From Alkalinema sp. CACIAM 70d (GTDB taxonomy: Bacteria; Cyanobacteriota; Cyanobacteriia; Leptolyngbyales; Leptolyngbyaceae), in assembly GCA_002148405.1 (NCBI GenBank), contig MUGG01000058.1:1-64000 (forward strand): a stretch of 64,000 bases of DNA, written 5' to 3'. Positions within the stretch are counted from its first letter, which is position 1. Every line of letters starts with the position of its first letter. Both the position numbers and the translations under genes were made by a program. Positions 22,830-30,029 of this stretch are shown in pieces. The notes under the pieces are model-generated. The model was given only the letters and a program-made list of their open reading frames with translations, searched no databases and was not told the origin of the DNA.

Positions 22830-23774
22830 ATGAATTTCACTGCCCTGTTACCGACTTTTTTGATTACCTTGCGCGAGGGAGTTGAGGCGGCCCTCGTGGT
22901 TGGGATTGTCATGGCTTACCTCAACAAAGCGGGAAAGTCCCAGTTCAATCGCTGGGTTTACTGGGGAATGGGTTTAGGGATTCTGACGAGTTTGGGCATT
23001 GGAATTGTCTTTAACGGCACCCTCTGGGCTCTGGCCCGATCGACCCAAACCTATGCTCCCGTTGCTAAGCAATTTCTGGAGGGGGGCTTGGGAATTGTGG
23101 CGATCGGGTTACTGAGTTGGATGTTGGTTTGGATGACCCAGCAGGCCAAGTTTCTCAAAAAGGGCATTGAAGGAGAGCTATCCTCCGCTTTACAAACCGC
23201 GAACGGAGCCGGGTGGGGAATTTTTGGCATTATCTTTTTTGCGGTGCTACGGGAGGGCTTTGAGACGGTGGTTTTCATCGCAGCCCAATTTCAGCAGGGC
23301 TGGTTGCCAGTGAGCGGGGCCGTTTTGGGATTGCTCGGGGCAACCTTGATTGGCATCTTGCTCTTCAAGTGGGGGATTCAAATCAATCTCAAACAATTTT
23401 TTCAGGTGATGGGGGTTTTCCTGTTGTTAATCGTAGGTGGACTCGTGATTGGGGCGTTGGCACACCTCGATCGGGGTATGGGGTTGCTGAATGGATTGCT
23501 AGCACCCACACAGAGCCTGTGTTTAACTGATCCAGGGCAACTCAATGGGTCTTGTTTCCTAGGCCCGCAGGTATGGAACGGTCAACAGGTTCTGCCCGAT
23601 CGGCAATTTCCCGGTATCGTACTCAAAACGTTATTGGGCTATCGCGATCGGCTCTACCTAGGAGAAATGGTTGCTTACTTAGTATTTTTGAGTACAGTAG
23701 GCACCTATTATCTGCGTACCATTTCTGAGACTACCCCCTCCAACACTTCTGCACCAGAATCCCCTCAGCCCTAG
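22830..23774 (+). CDS. FTR1-family iron permease
   Basis: A 314-residue inner-membrane protein of about seven helices. It carries the two REXXE iron-binding motifs of FTR1/EfeU: REGVE at residues 15-19 in helix 1 and REGFE at about 141-145. The chosen ATG gives MNFTALLPTFLITLREG, which puts the first motif in its usual place; an ATG 90 bp upstream would add a non-membrane leader. EfeO/EfeB partners are absent nearby. A loop with Cys residues (SLCLTDPGQLNGSCFLG, about 230-250) is extra-cytosolic. Probably ferrous or ferric uptake. Confidence 0.88.
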   Translation: MNFTALLPTFLITLREGVEAALVVGIVMAYLNKAGKSQFNRWVYWGMGLGILTSLGIGIVFNGTLWALARSTQTYAPVAKQFLEGGLGIVAIGLLSWMLVWMTQQAKFLKKGIEGELSSALQTANGAGWGIFGIIFFAVLREGFETVVFIAAQFQQGWLPVSGAVLGLLGATLIGILLFKWGIQINLKQFFQVMGVFLLLIVGGLVIGALAHLDRGMGLLNGLLAPTQSLCLTDPGQLNGSCFLGPQVWNGQQVLPDRQFPGIVLKTLLGYRDRLYLGEMVAYLVFLSTVGTYYLRTISETTPSNTSAPESPQP

Positions 23775-24284
23775 GGGAAATCCAAAGAAAATTAAGCAAA
23801 AAATAAGGGCTACGGATAAGTTCCTAGCCCTTGATTGCACCTTATGTTTGATGTCCTGAGAGAAGATCAGAACCGACCATCTCACCATAGAGTTTGCTGG
23901 AGAAATCCAACGCACCTCAGCCAACCTGAGAAGGAATACTGAAGTAGCAACGCTTCAATAAAGTTTCAGTATAACTCGTTCCGTATATTCCCTATAGTAA
24001 TCGCCCCGTTTGGCAACGTCATTTTCTAGGTAGTCTTTTTAACTCAAGCTTTACACAAATCCCGTTTCCGTGAAGCTACGGAGAGATTCTACTCCGTTTG
24101 TAGAAAAAAGAGAATCACGATCGATGGATCCTGTCGCTATGGCTAAAATGACTAGGACAAGCCTACTTTTGCTGTTTGCCAACTGCCCGCGCCCTCGGAA
24201 CCTCCCTTCAAGCAGCGTTTGATAAGTTGACTTATATGGGTAAACGCTTGATACACTGACGACCAGCCAGTTAGACGGGAACTG
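23775..24284. other. Spacer before RNase D gene
   Basis: About 510 bp. It holds the inverted repeat at 23805-23832 and a second small one, ACGGAG-N8-CTCCGT, at 24078-24097. No supportable gene on either strand. Confidence 0.4.
23805..23832 (+). terminator. Candidate terminator after FTR1 gene
   Basis: Perfect 8-bp arms AAGGGCTA and TAGCCCTT with a 12-nt loop lie 31 bp after the stop codon. There is no good T-run on the plus strand, while an A-rich stretch precedes it, so it could also act on the minus strand. Confidence 0.45.
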
Positions 24285-24920
24285 ATGTCCATGGATGCCT
24301 TAGACTTTCAGATTTTTGACGAAGATTTGTCTCTCGATCGTTTGAATGACTACCTCCAGGAACCCGCCCTTGCGGTGGATACGGAGACGATGGGACTACT
24401 GCCCCTGCGCGATCGCCTTTGTTTAGTGCAACTTTGCGACAGTCACGATCGGGTCACGGTGATTCGCATTGCCAAGGGCCAAACCGCCGCGCCCCATCTG
24501 AAGCAGTTGCTGGAAACTCCTTCAATCACAAAAATTTTCCACTTTGCCCGTTTTGATATCACCACACTTTGGCATCACTTGGCGATCGCAGTGAATCCGA
24601 TTTTTTGCACCAAAATTGCCAGTAAACTTGCTCGTACCTACTCCCCCAAACATGGCCTTAAGGATCTGTTGCAAGAAGTGGTTGGTGTGGAGTTGGACAA
24701 AACTGCACAGAGTTCCGATTGGGGGAATGCGGCCAATCTTAGCGAGACCCAACTGCGCTATGCCGCTAACGATGTACGGTTTTTGATTCCGGCACGGGAG
24801 AAACTGATGGAGATGCTGATCCGCGAAGATCGGCTAGACCTTGCGGAAGAATGCTTTAGCTGTCTGCCCACTTTCACTAAGTTAGATTTGTTGCAATATC
24901 AAAGTTTATTTGAACATTAA
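24285..24920 (+). CDS. Single-domain ribonuclease D (3'-5' exonuclease)
   Basis: A 211-residue DEDDy exonuclease that probably trims RNA 3' ends. The three Exo motifs are AVDTETMG (Asp32, Glu34), FHFARFD in Exo II and YAANDVRFL in Exo III with its Tyr and Asp. It lacks the HRDC domains of E. coli Rnd, as is common for the short cyanobacterial form. It stands alone with over 250 bp on either side. Confidence 0.85.
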   Translation: MSMDALDFQIFDEDLSLDRLNDYLQEPALAVDTETMGLLPLRDRLCLVQLCDSHDRVTVIRIAKGQTAAPHLKQLLETPSITKIFHFARFDITTLWHHLAIAVNPIFCTKIASKLARTYSPKHGLKDLLQEVVGVELDKTAQSSDWGNAANLSETQLRYAANDVRFLIPAREKLMEMLIREDRLDLAEECFSCLPTFTKLDLLQYQSLFEH

Positions 24921-25120
24921 ACAGTCAAGATTTGGTTGGTTAAGACCTTTTACGGGTGGATTAATCACTCAGTAGGAAGATGGGCACGAATATACAGAAA
25001 GTGTTGTTAAATGTAGAGTTAGCATGACGAATTTGCAATTCAAGCAACAACCAGAATTCATGGAACAGAAACCATTCGATCGAACGGAGTTTGAGTAATC
25101 TGGAATAGTGCGATCGCCTG

Positions 25121-25186
25121 CAACCAGAATCCCGACTTTCCTATAGCTTTGCTGCGTTATGGAGTGTTTTAAAAAGTCGGGATTCT
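25121..25186. repeat. Hairpin element, copy A
   Basis: Arms AGAATCCCGACTTT (25126-25139) and AAAGTCGGGATTCT (25173-25186) are perfect over 14 bp, with a 33-nt loop. Its right arm abuts the stop codon of the minus-strand 84-residue gene. Just left of it CTGCAACCAGAATCCCGAC reads as the last codons of a HigA-like gene, a leftover that matches copy B at 26139-26204. Confidence 0.8.
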
Positions 25187-25439
25187 ACGCCCGATCGACT
25201 TCAAAGACGATTTCGTAAGCTCCTTGGGAATTCAACCGCCGCAAAACTTTCAAATGTTCTGAGGCATCATTGCGTTTGCGAAAGCGGGCGACGGTGAGTC
25301 GTTGGCAGTTGGGTAAGTGCTGCACAATGCACCAAGGTGATAATAAATCGCGATAGGAAAACCCCGATCGCGCATCTCGATCGGAGGCTAATTCATAGGA
25401 AAACTGAGCCGCGTTGAACGGCTGAGAGACTGGTATCAT
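25185..25439 (-). CDS. 84-residue conserved-looking protein, divergent from XRE regulator (copy 1)
   Basis: Unknown function. The frame begins at the ATG for MIPVSQPFNAAQFSYEL. It has a Trp-Cys segment (LLSPWCIVQHLPN), a basic patch (TVARFRKRNDASEHLKVLRRL) and an acidic C-terminal strand (AYEIVFEVDRA). A 37-codon upstream extension is open but covers the HIP1 pair, so I do not accept it. It is divergent from the XRE gene at 25606 across palindromic operators, so the two are likely co-regulated. A partial, frameshifted copy lies at 26216-26369. The basic patch would allow nucleic-acid binding, which is inference only. Confidence 0.6.
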   Translation of the reverse strand: MIPVSQPFNAAQFSYELASDRDARSGFSYRDLLSPWCIVQHLPNCQRLTVARFRKRNDASEHLKVLRRLNSQGAYEIVFEVDRA

Positions 25440-25515
25440 AGGTGAATCACTCCCGTAATGGGGGTAGGAAGTGCGATCGCTCACGAGTTTTCCAGGCAAG
25501 GGAGCGATCGCGTTT
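25285..25515. repeat. Cassette duplication, copy 1 (231 bp)
   Basis: Nearly identical to 26216-26445. It covers the first 50 or so codons of the 84-residue gene, its 5' region, and two inward-facing HIP1 octamers (25473-25480, 25504-25511). The two copies differ by about a dozen substitutions and one single-base deletion. Similarity stops abruptly at GCGATCGCGTTT. Confidence 0.9.
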
Positions 25516-25532
25516 AGTGTTAACAACCAAAA

Positions 25533-25582
25533 ATCGAGATCTCGATACAAGGCTTATAAGTATTAAAAATCGAGATCTCGAT
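25533..25582. promoter_or_regulatory. Two identical 14-bp palindromic operator candidates
   Basis: ATCGAGATCTCGAT is a perfect palindrome present at 25533-25546 and 25569-25582, centres 36 bp apart, each preceded by AAAA. A shorter relative, AGATATCT, lies at 25597-25604, directly against the regulator's start. They occupy the divergent promoter between the 84-residue gene and the XRE gene, where an autoregulator would bind. Confidence 0.65.
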
Positions 25583-25605
25583 AATGTCAATAGGCGAGAT
25601 ATCTT

Positions 25606-25821
25606 GTGTTTAAGTTGCGGATCAAAGAGTTGGCAGCCAAACGAGGGTGGACGCTGAAAGAGGTGTCAGAGATGACAGGTTTGCCCTATAGTACAGTCGC
25701 GACCTATGCTAACTCGTCCGGTATGGTCATGGTCAATCTCATTTCTTTGCGGAAACTAGCTCAGATTTTTGAGGTATCGATCGAAGACCTGATGGAAGTT
25801 CTAGAAGATCAAGGTGACTGA
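25606..25821 (+). CDS. XRE/Cro-type helix-turn-helix regulator, copy 1
   Basis: A 71-residue DNA-binding protein that is essentially one HTH domain. RIKELAAKRGWTLKEVSEMTG is helix 1-2, and GLPYSTVATYANS includes the recognition helix. The C-terminal EVSIEDLMEVLED is a dimer-type helix. The start is a GTG; no Shine-Dalgarno is evident, and operator-like DNA touches the start codon. Its paralogue at 26497 shares the frame KIAQ/LAQ-FEVSIEDLME. Probably represses its own divergent promoter. Confidence 0.8.
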   Translation: MFKLRIKELAAKRGWTLKEVSEMTGLPYSTVATYANSSGMVMVNLISLRKLAQIFEVSIEDLMEVLEDQGD

Positions 25822-25874
25822 GTTTTTTGTTCTTCGATCGTAAGGAACGCATTCATCGATGGAGGAAGTAGAAA

Positions 25875-26162
25875 ATGGCGAAAACGAATAATGCGCTGAA
25901 AATCTTACAGCAAATGACTACGGGTGATTCAGAAATGGAGGAGATGATACAGGAGGCGTCATTCAATTCAGAATTAGCACAACTAATTTACAACGCTAGA
26001 AAACAGGCAGGATTAACCCAGAAACAATTAGCTGATCGGATTGGAACAAAACAATCTGTGATTGCACGCCTTGAGGATGCGGATTACCAAGGACATTCAT
26101 TGTCAATGCTCCACAAAATTGCCCAAGCACTCAATCTTCAACCAGAATCCCGACTTTTCTAA
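25875..26162 (+). CDS. HigA-like XRE antitoxin, no adjacent toxin
   Basis: A 95-residue protein with an acidic N-terminus (1-30) and an XRE HTH at about 40-92 (ARKQAGLTQKQLADRIGT, then KQSVIARLED). The layout is that of HigA-type antitoxins, usually encoded just downstream of a HigB toxin. Here the upstream neighbour, 53 bp away, is another HTH gene, and I see no RelE/HigB-like frame nearby. Its last codons and stop lie inside the left arm of hairpin copy B. Could be an orphan antitoxin or a general regulator. Confidence 0.75.
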   Translation: MAKTNNALKILQQMTTGDSEMEEMIQEASFNSELAQLIYNARKQAGLTQKQLADRIGTKQSVIARLEDADYQGHSLSMLHKIAQALNLQPESRLF

Positions 26163-26204
26163 AGCCTTGCTGCGGTATGAAGTTTTTTTAAAAGTCGGGA
26201 TTCT
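26139..26204. repeat. Hairpin element, copy B
   Basis: Arms at 26144-26157 and 26191-26204 are identical to copy A. The left arm encodes the C-terminus PESRLF and the stop of the HigA-like gene. A converging pseudogene starts just beyond the right arm, so the element is placed like a two-way terminator. Confidence 0.8.
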
Positions 26205-26215
26205 TCTGCTGAAAT

Positions 26216-26369
26216 CGGGCGACGGTGAGGCGTTGGCAGTTGGGTAAATGCTGCACAATGCACCAAGGTGATAATAAATCGCGATAGGAAAACCCGATCG
26301 ATCGTCCCGATCGGAGGCTAATTCATAGCAAAACTGAGCCGCGTTGAACGGCTGAGAGACTGGTATCAT
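26216..26369 (-). pseudogene. Frameshifted, truncated copy of the 84-residue gene
   Basis: Begins MIPVSQPFNAAQFCYEL like the copy at 25439. One C is lost from a run of four in copy 1 (AAAACCCG here, AAAACCCCG there), shifting the frame after about residue 26. The similarity ends at the LTVARF position, so about 30 C-terminal residues are gone. The out-of-frame continuation reads into unrelated sequence. Confidence 0.8.
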
Positions 26370-26445
26370 AGGTGAATCACTCCCGTAATGGGGGTAAGAA
26401 GTGCGATCGCTCACGAGTTTTCCAGGCAAGGGAGCGATCGCGTTT
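26216..26445. repeat. Cassette duplication, copy 2 (230 bp)
   Basis: Second copy of 25285-25515, including the inverted HIP1 pair, one base shorter because of the frameshift deletion. To its right the sequence diverges until the paralogous XRE gene begins. Confidence 0.9.
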
Positions 26446-26464
26446 GATAACGTACCACCTATTA

Positions 26465-26484
26465 AAAGATGCATCCGCATCTTT
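26465..26484. promoter_or_regulatory. Inverted repeat upstream of XRE copy 2
   Basis: AAAGATGC-ATCC-GCATCTTT has perfect 8-bp arms and lies 12 bp before the ATG. It occupies the place of the ATCGAGATCTCGAT sites in copy 1 but has a different sequence, as expected if the two regulators have different specificities. Confidence 0.55.
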
Positions 26485-26496
26485 GTCAAGTTGCTC

Positions 26497-26709
26497 ATGG
26501 GGCTGGTTAGACTACGAATTCGGGAACTCGCAAACGCAAGAGGTTGGACGCTCAAAGAAGCCGCCGATCGGGCAGGGGTCAACTACAGCACCCTGAAAAG
26601 CTATGTCCAGCGAGGTGCCCTCAACACGGTTGACTTGTCCACTGTGTACAAAATTGCTCAAGTCTTTGAAGTGTCGATCGAAGACCTGATGGAGATTTTG
26701 GAAGACTAG
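26497..26709 (+). CDS. XRE/Cro-type helix-turn-helix regulator, copy 2
   Basis: A 70-residue paralogue of the protein at 25606. Both open with a RIxELAxxRGWTLKE segment and end with FEVSIEDLMEx. The recognition-helix region differs (GVNYSTLKSYVQRGALNTVD against GLPYSTVATYANSSGMVMVN). The ATG at 26497 is chosen because the upstream in-frame extension lies in the duplicated non-coding region. The divergent partner is a pseudogene, so this regulator may control only itself or distant genes. Confidence 0.75.
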   Translation: MGLVRLRIRELANARGWTLKEAADRAGVNYSTLKSYVQRGALNTVDLSTVYKIAQVFEVSIEDLMEILED

Positions 26710-26831
26710 ACTGCCCCATAACTAGCACAGTTGGAATGGTAGACTGCGATCGTTAGATCCACTGAAAAAGAGGGCATAGTAAGCCAGAGCAAGTTTACAA
26801 GTCAGTGACACAGGGGTTACTGTCAGCAAGA

Positions 26832-28130
26832 ATGGAGCAACGTTCAATTTGGTCTCTTCTGCTTCTACCGTTTCAATGGTTGACTCAATGGTGGGTTAAG
26901 TTGTCAAAGAGCAAGTCCCCTAAATTCTTCTTCATTGCAGTGGCCTTGTCAGTATTTATTGCCGAGCTGTTGATCATGCTGGGCTTTACGGTACTTCCCT
27001 CCATGCCTGAATTGCTCGAAGCGGTTGTCGATGCAACTGGTCTGTCACTGCTAATAGCTCCTGCGCTCTACTATTTCACCTACAAACCCTTAAGAACGGA
27101 AAATCAACAACGGGAATTTGTTGAGCAAGAACTCCGACGATCGGCCCAACAATTGCAAACCCAAGCAGAACAACTCCAGGAATATAATCAAAAGCTCGAA
27201 CACAAAGTTGCCGATCGCACTCAAGAACTCAGCCTCAAAAATAGTGAACTTGAAGCACTGCTGAAACAACTGCACGCGACGCAAGTTCAAATTATTCAAA
27301 ACGAAAAAATGACATCCCTAGGGCAATTGGTTGCCGGAATCGCCCACGAAATTAATAACCCAGTTAGCTTCATCCATGGCAATATCAAACACCTCGATCG
27401 CTATGTACAAGATTTACTAGGAATTGTGCAAGCCTATCAAAGCCATTACCCAGATCCGCCCGAAGTCCTTCAGGTCGTTTTGGAGGATATCGATCTTGTA
27501 TTTGTGGAGCAGGATGCCAGTAAAACTCTACGATCGATGCAAACTGGAACGGAACGGATTCAGCAAATTGTTTTGTCTCTTCGGAACTTCTCTCGATTGG
27601 ACGAAGCCGAGCTTAAAACCGTTGATTTGCACCAGGGGATTGATAGTACCCTCTTGATTTTGCAGCATCGCTTGTTAGAAAAGACAAATTTTCCAGCAAT
27701 TCAGGTGGTTAAGGAATATGGAAAATTGCCCTTAGTTAAATGCTATCCCGGACAACTCAACCAAGTCTTTATGAATTTAATAATTAATGCAATTGATGCA
27801 ATAGAAAATAAAAATAAACAACAATCTCAAAATTTTCACAAATCTGATTCATCTACGATTTGGATATCTACGCAAGCCAAATCAGAACAATGGATCGAAA
27901 TTATCATTGCAGACAATGGTGTAGGTATTGTGGAATCGATTCGATCGCGCATCTTTGATCCCTTCTTCACCACCAAACCCATTGGCCAAGGGACAGGCTT
28001 AGGGCTATCCATCAGCCACCAAATTGTGACGGAAAAACACCATGGGAAAATTTGGTGCGACTCCACACCCGACCAAGGCTCAAAATTCGTCATTGAAATC
28101 CCCATTAACCAGTCGGAGCCAAGCTCATAG
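26832..28130 (+). CDS. Membrane-bound sensor histidine kinase
   Basis: A 432-residue kinase. Two hydrophobic segments (about 32-54 and 62-82) are followed by a coiled coil (95-150). The HisKA box [16 protein letters not shown] has phospho-acceptor His172, then come N box NLIINAIDAIEN, G1 DNGVGI, F box FDPFFTTKP and G2 [13 protein letters not shown] nine codons upstream is a possible alternative start. No response regulator is adjacent, so it is an orphan kinase. The cytosolic core closely resembles the kinase at 58933 (QVVKxYGxLPLxxCYPxQ, YxLHYPDPP-like segments), indicating paralogy. Confidence 0.88.
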   Translation: MEQRSIWSLLLLPFQWLTQWWVKLSKSKSPKFFFIAVALSVFIAELLIMLGFTVLPSMPELLEAVVDATGLSLLIAPALYYFTYKPLRTENQQREFVEQELRRSAQQLQTQAEQLQEYNQKLEHKVADRTQELSLKNSELEALLKQLHATQVQIIQNEKMTSLGQLVAGIAHEINNPVSFIHGNIKHLDRYVQDLLGIVQAYQSHYPDPPEVLQVVLEDIDLVFVEQDASKTLRSMQTGTERIQQIVLSLRNFSRLDEAELKTVDLHQGIDSTLLILQHRLLEKTNFPAIQVVKEYGKLPLVKCYPGQLNQVFMNLIINAIDAIENKNKQQSQNFHKSDSSTIWISTQAKSEQWIEIIIADNGVGIVESIRSRIFDPFFTTKPIGQGTGLGLSISHQIVTEKHHGKIWCDSTPDQGSKFVIEIPINQSEPSS

Positions 28131-28322
28131 CAAACGCTAGCTTGTGGGCCGAATTGCCCGTGAAGCGATCGCCCCGAATTCCCATCCGACTTTAGTCCTA
28201 GGTCATCTGCCACCGAACCTTACCCAAAATAGGACTTTCGCTTCAAGCTTGTGCCCTGGCCAATCCCCTACGATCGCAGCATCAATCCACTCGAACTGAA
28301 TCCCAATCACGAGGTTCCTCTG

Positions 28323-28904
28323 ATGCAATCGATCGATTCCTCCCACCCTTCCACTCTCCCACCCCTATCCAACACGGGGCTTGGCAAACTCTTCTCCGTT
28401 CCAGATTTTTTGGATAAAGTCGATCAAATTGGCGATCGTTTAGGCATCAACGTTCCCACCGTCATTCGGCTAGAAGAACTGAGTCAGCTACCCGCCGGAA
28501 CCCTTGGCTACTGTGTCGTTGAATTTCTGGAACAGCACCACCTGCAACCCCTCACGACTGGGCCACGCCGCAAACAACTTCACGACATTGTCCACGTTCT
28601 CACGGGCTACGGCACCGACCCGATCGGCGAAACCGAAGTCCAAGCTTTCCTCCTGGGTGCCCAGTTTCGGCTGGCCCACGTCATCATCGGTTTGGGCCTC
28701 CTGCGGATTATTCACCACCACCGCCGCGCCCTCCAAACCTCCCCCCAGCAACTCCAGCAGCGACTCCGCACCGCCTACCAGCGAGGCCATGCCTCCCGTT
28801 TGGATATTGGCACTTGGCAACCGGAAGCGATCTGGCATCTGCCCTTAAGGGACGTGCAAAGCCTCCTTCACATTGATCAGGCTATAGATGTGGATCCCCT
28901 CTAG
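28323..28904 (+). CDS. Coq4-family protein
   Basis: A 193-residue protein with the Coq4 metal-ligand signature HDxxHx11E intact: His87, Asp88, His91 and Glu103 in HDIVHVLTGYGTDPIGE. Eukaryotic Coq4 organises the ubiquinone pathway and removes the C1 carboxyl of the ring. Cyanobacteria make plastoquinone and no ubiquinone, so the substrate here is open. The ATG at 28323 is preferred over a GTG at 28251 whose extension is not family-like. The gene lies after the sensor kinase on the same strand, with a 192-bp gap. Confidence 0.75.
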   Translation: MQSIDSSHPSTLPPLSNTGLGKLFSVPDFLDKVDQIGDRLGINVPTVIRLEELSQLPAGTLGYCVVEFLEQHHLQPLTTGPRRKQLHDIVHVLTGYGTDPIGETEVQAFLLGAQFRLAHVIIGLGLLRIIHHHRRALQTSPQQLQQRLRTAYQRGHASRLDIGTWQPEAIWHLPLRDVQSLLHIDQAIDVDPL

Positions 28905-28967
28905 CTCACGCACTACGCGCTACTCAACTAGAAAAAAGAGGAGGATTTAGTCGAATTCTTTCAAAGT

Positions 28968-28997
28968 CCCCCTTATTAAGGGGGATTTAGGGGGATC
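28968..28997. repeat. Short G/C-run hairpin repeat
   Basis: CCCCC-TTATTAA-GGGGG followed by ATTTAGGGGGATC, related to the element at 22635-22731. It sits about 60 bp after the Coq4-family stop and could double as a hairpin terminator. Confidence 0.65.
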
Positions 28998-29158
28998 TGC
29001 GCGGCTGGCAATCAAAAATATGCTGATTCTAACGGTCTTAGCGATAACCATCCTTCTCAAGTTGCCCTAAAGCTGAAATTGCAAAGCCAAAATTGCAAAG
29101 TTCATTTTCAACCTATACCCGGTTGCCTATACTGAAAAAGCTGCTTGAGAACAAGACG

Positions 29159-29956
29159 ATGGTGAAAAATTCGTGGTTGGGCAAAAATAGCTGGGTCAAA
29201 AAGAACTGGGTGAGTCGGAAAACCGCGATCGCGGGACTTTTGGCGGTCTGCATTGCCCTCTTCAGTTGTTCCAAAGTGCCCGTCCAAGCTGAAACCAAAA
29301 TCGATCCCCAGTTCGAGCAGCAGGTTCTAGAAGTCTTGCGCAAGCATCCTGAAGTGATTTTGGAATCCGTGCGCAAATACCAGCAAGATCAGGCCAAGCA
29401 AGCCCAACAGGCCCAACAAGCCCTGCTCGATCAGCTTAAAACGAACCCCAAAGCGGCGATCGGATCCTCCCCAACCCTGGGTGCCCCCTTGGGCAAAGTG
29501 GTGCTCTTTGAGTTCTCCGATTTTCAATGTCCCTATTGCGCTGGTGTCATCCCCACCCTCAAGGAATTTGTCAAAAAGTACCCCGACAAAGTCACCCTGG
29601 TTTACAAGCATTTCCCCCTCAGCTCCATCCATCTGGAAGCAGTCAATGCGGCCAAAGCTGCCTGGGCCGCGCAACAACAGGGCAAGTTCTGGGAATACCA
29701 CGACGCCCTCTTCGCCCAACAGAAATCCCTCAACTCAGCAACCTATTCCGCCATTGCCACGTCGTTGAAGCTGGATCTGGCCAAATTTGAACGTGATCGT
29801 ACCAGTGCTGCTGCCGCCGCTGCGGTGGCCAAAGACCAAGCCCTGGGGGATCAGTTGGGCATTGATGGCACGCCCTTCTTCATCATGAATGGTCAAGCCT
29901 TTTCTGGCGGTGTTCCCTTGGCTGAACTGGAAAAGAGAATGAATCAAGGTCAATAA
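29159..29956 (+). CDS. DsbA-family thiol-disulfide oxidoreductase lipoprotein
   Basis: A 265-residue exported thioredoxin-fold protein. The N-terminal hydrophobic stretch ends in a lipobox-like ALFSC (Cys37), so it is probably a lipoprotein facing the periplasm or lumen. The active site CPYC is at 124-127, and the cis-proline loop is GIDGTPFF near 235-242. A Gln/Ala-rich helix (about 75-95) lies between anchor and domain. The ATG at 29159 is preferred over an upstream TTG. It likely oxidises or isomerises disulfides of exported proteins. The next gene encodes an exported PPC-domain protein. Confidence 0.87.
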   Translation: MVKNSWLGKNSWVKKNWVSRKTAIAGLLAVCIALFSCSKVPVQAETKIDPQFEQQVLEVLRKHPEVILESVRKYQQDQAKQAQQAQQALLDQLKTNPKAAIGSSPTLGAPLGKVVLFEFSDFQCPYCAGVIPTLKEFVKKYPDKVTLVYKHFPLSSIHLEAVNAAKAAWAAQQQGKFWEYHDALFAQQKSLNSATYSAIATSLKLDLAKFERDRTSAAAAAAVAKDQALGDQLGIDGTPFFIMNGQAFSGGVPLAELEKRMNQGQ

Positions 29957-30029
29957 CTCGCTCTGGTTCTTGTCAATTGATTACCTGTTTGTTGAATGTT
30001 TGTTGGATATTGAGTTGCGGTGGTTCCCT

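Noticed and set aside
26103..26582. 159-codon minus frame across cassette copy 2
   Set aside because: Joins non-coding DNA, a frameshifted gene copy and the antisense of the HigA-like gene.
28488..28838. 116-codon minus frame
   Set aside because: Antisense to the intact Coq4 signature.
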